This document shows positions 36,322 to 38,846 of a stretch of 38,846 nucleotides of DNA, in pieces. Numbering within the stretch: the first letter of the stretch is position 1; each line of letters begins with the position of its first letter. The position numbers and the translations under genes were made by a program. Source of the stretch: Opitutales bacterium (GTDB lineage: Bacteria > Verrucomicrobiota > Verrucomicrobiia > Opitutales > UBA953); assembly GCA_030725715.1 (NCBI GenBank), contig JANRFG010000006.1:1-38846 (forward strand), read 5' to 3'. The notes beneath the pieces were generated by a model that was not told the origin of the DNA, did no database searches, and saw only the letters and a program-made list of their open reading frames with translations.

Positions 36322-37836
36322 ATGCATGAGCTGACCCCAGACGCCGAATCCCCGGCCCGGCATACCGAGCGGGATCACGGGGGCATCGGGGGGCACCCAC
36401 GAGGATTGAGCATGCTGTTCTACGCCGAGATGTGGGAGCGTTTCTCCTACTATGGGATGCGGGCGCTGCTGCTCCTCTTCATGATCACCCCCTTGGCGAT
36501 GGGTGGCCTGGGATTCGACCAGAAGTATGCGGCCCAGGTCTACGGCAACTACACCATGGCGAGCTACATGGTGTGCATCCTCGGAGGCTACCTTGCGGAC
36601 AATTTCATCGGCGCGCGCCGGGCCGTCCTCGTCGGCGGCCTGATCATCACCGCAGGTCACTACGCCCTGGCGTTCGACTCCGTCCCGACGTTCTACGCCG
36701 GCCTGATCCTGATCGCGCTCGGCACCGGTCTCCTCAAGCCGAGCATCAGCACGCTCGTCGGCGGACTCTATTCGCACGGGGATGCACGGCGCGACGCGGG
36801 CTTCTCGCTCTTCTATATGGGCATCAACCTCGGCGCGTTCGCCGCGCCGCTGGTCGTCGGGTGGCTGGCCCAGAGCGAATCGTTCCGCGTGATGCTGAGC
36901 GGCTGGGGATTCGACCCGACGCATAGCTGGCACTGGGGCTTCGGCGCGGCGGGCATCGGCATGACCTTCGGCATGATCGTGTACCTGCGCCGACTCCATT
37001 GGCTGTCGCACGTCGGCCAGGCTCCGGAAGCGGACGCACCCCGTCCGTGGATCGGACTCACGCTGGTGACGGTCGGCACCGCGGCGCTGCTCGCCGTGAT
37101 GATCGCCTCGGACTACGTCGCTTGGATCAACCCCGTCGTCTACGCACTGCCTATCGTCGGCATCGTCTGGTTCGGCGTCGTGCGGCGGGACGAAGACAGC
37201 CGGCGCCTCGCGGCCATCCTCGTCTTCTTCGTGTGCGCCATCCTCTTCTGGGCGGTCTTCGAGCAAGCCGGTTCGTCGCTCACCTTGTTCGCCGAGGAAC
37301 TCACCCGCAACGAACTGTTCGGTCAGGCGTTCCCGTCGTCGTGGTTCCAGTCGGTGAACTCGCTCTTCATCCTCGCGCTCGCGCCGTTGTTCGCGTGGCT
37401 CTGGGTGCGGCTCCGCGGGCAGCAGCCTTCGATGCCCATGAAGTTCGTCTGGGGTCTCGTCTTCCTCGGACTCTCGTTCGCCCTGCTCGTCCCCGCGGCG
37501 AAGCTCACCGCCGAGGGCAAGGTCAGCCCGTGGTGGCTGATCGCGGTGTATTTCCTGCAGACCGTCGGCGAACTCTGCCTCAGCCCCGTCGGCCTCAGCG
37601 CGATGACCAAGCTGGCTCCCGCCAAGCTCGCCGGGCTGGTGATGGGCATCTGGTTCCTCGGCACCGCGCTCGGCAACAAGCTCGCCGGCGTGGTCGCCGC
37701 GGAGTTCAACGCCAAGGACCCGGAGGCCCTCGCGCACTTCTTCTGGCAGCAGGCCCTGCTGGTCGGCGGACTCACCGTCCTCCTGCTGGTACTGGTACCG
37801 TGGGTCCGCCGCCTGACCGGCGAGACACCGCGCTGA
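36322..37836 (+). CDS. POT/PTR2-family proton-dependent oligopeptide transporter
   Basis: This 504-residue major-facilitator protein has about 14 predicted membrane helices. The POT hallmark ExxERFxYY is present as EMWERFSYYGMRALLLLF near residue 38. It is followed by GNYTMASYMVCILGGYLADN and the FYMGINLGAFAAPLVVGWLA block matching the PTR2 signature 2. Later come FWAVFEQAGSSLTLFAE (conserved FEQ in helix 7) and LSPVGLSAMTKLAP. It imports di- and tripeptides with protons. The mRNA may be almost leaderless, given a TATAAC ten bases before the ATG. It is divergent from feoA and convergent with xth. Confidence 0.93.
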   Translation: MHELTPDAESPARHTERDHGGIGGHPRGLSMLFYAEMWERFSYYGMRALLLLFMITPLAMGGLGFDQKYAAQVYGNYTMASYMVCILGGYLADNFIGARRAVLVGGLIITAGHYALAFDSVPTFYAGLILIALGTGLLKPSISTLVGGLYSHGDARRDAGFSLFYMGINLGAFAAPLVVGWLAQSESFRVMLSGWGFDPTHSWHWGFGAAGIGMTFGMIVYLRRLHWLSHVGQAPEADAPRPWIGLTLVTVGTAALLAVMIASDYVAWINPVVYALPIVGIVWFGVVRRDEDSRRLAAILVFFVCAILFWAVFEQAGSSLTLFAEELTRNELFGQAFPSSWFQSVNSLFILALAPLFAWLWVRLRGQQPSMPMKFVWGLVFLGLSFALLVPAAKLTAEGKVSPWWLIAVYFLQTVGELCLSPVGLSAMTKLAPAKLAGLVMGIWFLGTALGNKLAGVVAAEFNAKDPEALAHFFWQQALLVGGLTVLLLVLVPWVRRLTGETPR

Positions 37837-38604
37837 TCAGAGCTCGGCCTGCACGCGCACCGAGACCGGACAATGGTCCGAACCGGTGACCTTGTCGTGG
37901 ATGTCCGGCTGGGAATACTTCAGTCCGTCGGAGGTCAGGCAGTAATCCAGGCGCCAGCCGATGTTCCGCGCGCGGATGCCAGGGCGATAGGACCACCAGC
38001 TGTAGCGCTGGGCGAGGCTCGGATGCTGGGCGCGGAACGTATCCGTGAAGCCGTGCTGAGCGAGGAGCTGGCCGAAGGACTCGCGCTCCTCGTCGGTGAA
38101 GCCGGCGTTGCGGCGGTTCGTGGACGGGTTGGCCAGGTCGATCTCGGCGTGGGCGACGTTGAGGTCGCCGCAGACGACGACCGGCTTCTTCTTCGCGAGG
38201 CGCGCGAGGTATTTGCGGAAATCAGCGTCCCACTGCAGACGGTAGTCGAGACGCTCGAGTTCGCGCTGGGAATTCGGGACGTAGGCGCTGACGACGAAGA
38301 GACCGTTGAACTCCGCCGTCACCACGCGGCCTTCGGGCGGGTGATCGCCGGGGAAGTCGGTCGCGACGGAAAGCGGGGCGGTCTTCGAAAGCACCGCGGT
38401 GCCGGAATAGCCTTTCTTCTCGGCTTCGTGCCAGAACTGATGAGGGAAAGCCAGGCCGAGCGTCGAGGCGACGGCCGTCTCGCACTTGGTCTCCTGGAGG
38501 CAGAGCACGTCCGGGTCGGCGGACGCGATGAAATCGCCGAGCCCTTTGCCGAGCGCGGAGCGGACGCCGTTGACGTTCCAGGAAAAGATCTTCGCGTGAC
38601 TCAC
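37837..38604 (-). CDS. xth: Exodeoxyribonuclease III
   Basis: This 255-residue AP endonuclease/3'-5' exonuclease of the ExoIII group has all active-site motifs: SWNVNGVRSAL, CLQETKCE, VSAYVPNSQRE, CGDLNVAHAEIDLANP, NAGFTDEER, WRLDYCLTSDG and the catalytic GSDHCPV. It cleaves abasic sites in base-excision repair. The gene is separated from the upstream repeat-protein gene by only 7 bases, so they share a transcript, and it is convergent with the POT transporter with no gap between the stops. Confidence 0.97.
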   Translation of the reverse strand: MSHAKIFSWNVNGVRSALGKGLGDFIASADPDVLCLQETKCETAVASTLGLAFPHQFWHEAEKKGYSGTAVLSKTAPLSVATDFPGDHPPEGRVVTAEFNGLFVVSAYVPNSQRELERLDYRLQWDADFRKYLARLAKKKPVVVCGDLNVAHAEIDLANPSTNRRNAGFTDEERESFGQLLAQHGFTDTFRAQHPSLAQRYSWWSYRPGIRARNIGWRLDYCLTSDGLKYSQPDIHDKVTGSDHCPVSVRVQAEL

Positions 38605-38611
38605 AGGCGGA

Positions 38612-38846
38612 TCACTTGAAGAGCTGGTTCATCTTCCGGTCGAGGTCCTTGCCTTTTTCTTCGACCTTCGCGGCTTCGCGCGTGGCGGGAGCCGCCGCCG
38701 GAGCCGGCGTGACCGCAGGCGCGGGGGCGACGTCCGGAGTCGGGGCAGGCGTAGGGGCGGTGGCCGAAGCGGCCGGAGTGGTAGGAGTCGCGGCAGGCGT
38801 AGGGGCGGTGGCCGAAGCGGCCGGAGTGGTAGGAGTCGCGGCAGGA
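38612..38846 (-). CDS. C-terminal part of a Pro/Ala/Thr-repeat protein (runs off the window)
   Basis: Only the last 77 codons are in the window. They encode a Pro/Ala/Thr/Val low-complexity region followed by a charged helical end (REAAKVEEKGKDLDRKMNQL, then FK). The low-complexity part is built from a 48-bp tandem repeat. The start and any N-terminal domain lie beyond the edge. Such tails are usual in periplasmic linkers, but no function can be given. Confidence 0.75.
   Translation of the reverse strand, partial: PAATPTTPAASATAPTPAATPTTPAASATAPTPAPTPDVAPAPAVTPAPAAAPATREAAKVEEKGKDLDRKMNQLFK
38746..38846. repeat. 48-bp tandem repeat in the coding end
   Basis: A unit beginning CAGGCGTAGGGGCGGTGG recurs with period 48 (38746, 38794, and the start of a third at 38842). 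It encodes a 16-residue unit containing TPTTPAASATAP. Two units are full and identical, which suggests recent duplication, and more copies may lie beyond the window. Confidence 0.85.

Overview
The window is about 38.8 kb of GC-rich bacterial chromosome with densely packed genes, most of them joined by 4-base ATGA or GTGA stop/start overlaps and lacking obvious Shine-Dalgarno sites. The gene content points to the PVC superphylum, most likely Verrucomicrobiota (an Opitutales-like lineage is my guess). The main pointers are a DUF1552 protein beside a Planctomycete/Verrucomicrobia-type DUF1587/1592/1588/1585 cytochrome, a type II secretion system, a Bacteroidetes-like PurM, and an agmatine-to-putrescine pathway. 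No plasmid, phage, transposase or CRISPR gene is visible.

Layout. 1-3793 (minus): a DUF1592-type secreted cytochrome followed by a TAT-exported DUF1552 protein. 4077-9918 (plus): a T2SS operon of a GspC-like protein, then gspG, H, I, J, K, L and a GspM-like gene. 10791-15829 (minus): gspD, gspE and gspF, converging on the first cluster, so one secretion machine is encoded by two facing operons. 16020-18779: an unknown protein, RmuC, tRNA-Ala(CGC) and a SlyD-type prolyl isomerase with a cysteine-rich tail. 18917-22516: a small exported protein, OsmC-family protein, ferredoxin, a small membrane protein, PurM and tRNA-Pro(TGG). 22605-24609 (plus): LysM protein, NUDIX hydrolase, PfkB kinase. 29954-24606 (minus): AsmA-like membrane protein, grpE, dnaJ, nadC, birA, coaX and a small membrane protein, a chaperone plus cofactor operon. 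30117-33398: a lipoprotein (minus), then hisG, N-carbamoylputrescine amidase and agmatine deiminase (plus). 33644-36200 (minus): feoA-feoB-FeoB-associated cysteine protein, with a Fur-like operator. 36322-38846: a POT-family peptide transporter (plus), then exonuclease III and the C-terminus of a Pro/Ala/Thr-repeat protein (both minus).

The most unusual content is non-coding. Three long spacers (9919-10790, 19322-19920, 33399-33643) and the left edge of the window are built from the same small set of repeat modules. In at least three module families the flanks are constant, while the hairpin inside changes sequence with both arms changing together. One family is a palindrome of exactly 21 bases followed by CTACC (often CTACCCGAGGCA). 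A second is a short hairpin followed by AGGGGACAAGCTGGCACG, and three of its five copies begin within a few bases of a stop codon. The third is a variable hairpin between direct repeats of GTGCAAAGGTGCAAA. I do not recognise these as a named element. They look like a structure-conserved, sequence-variable repeat system and are the part of this window most worth following up.
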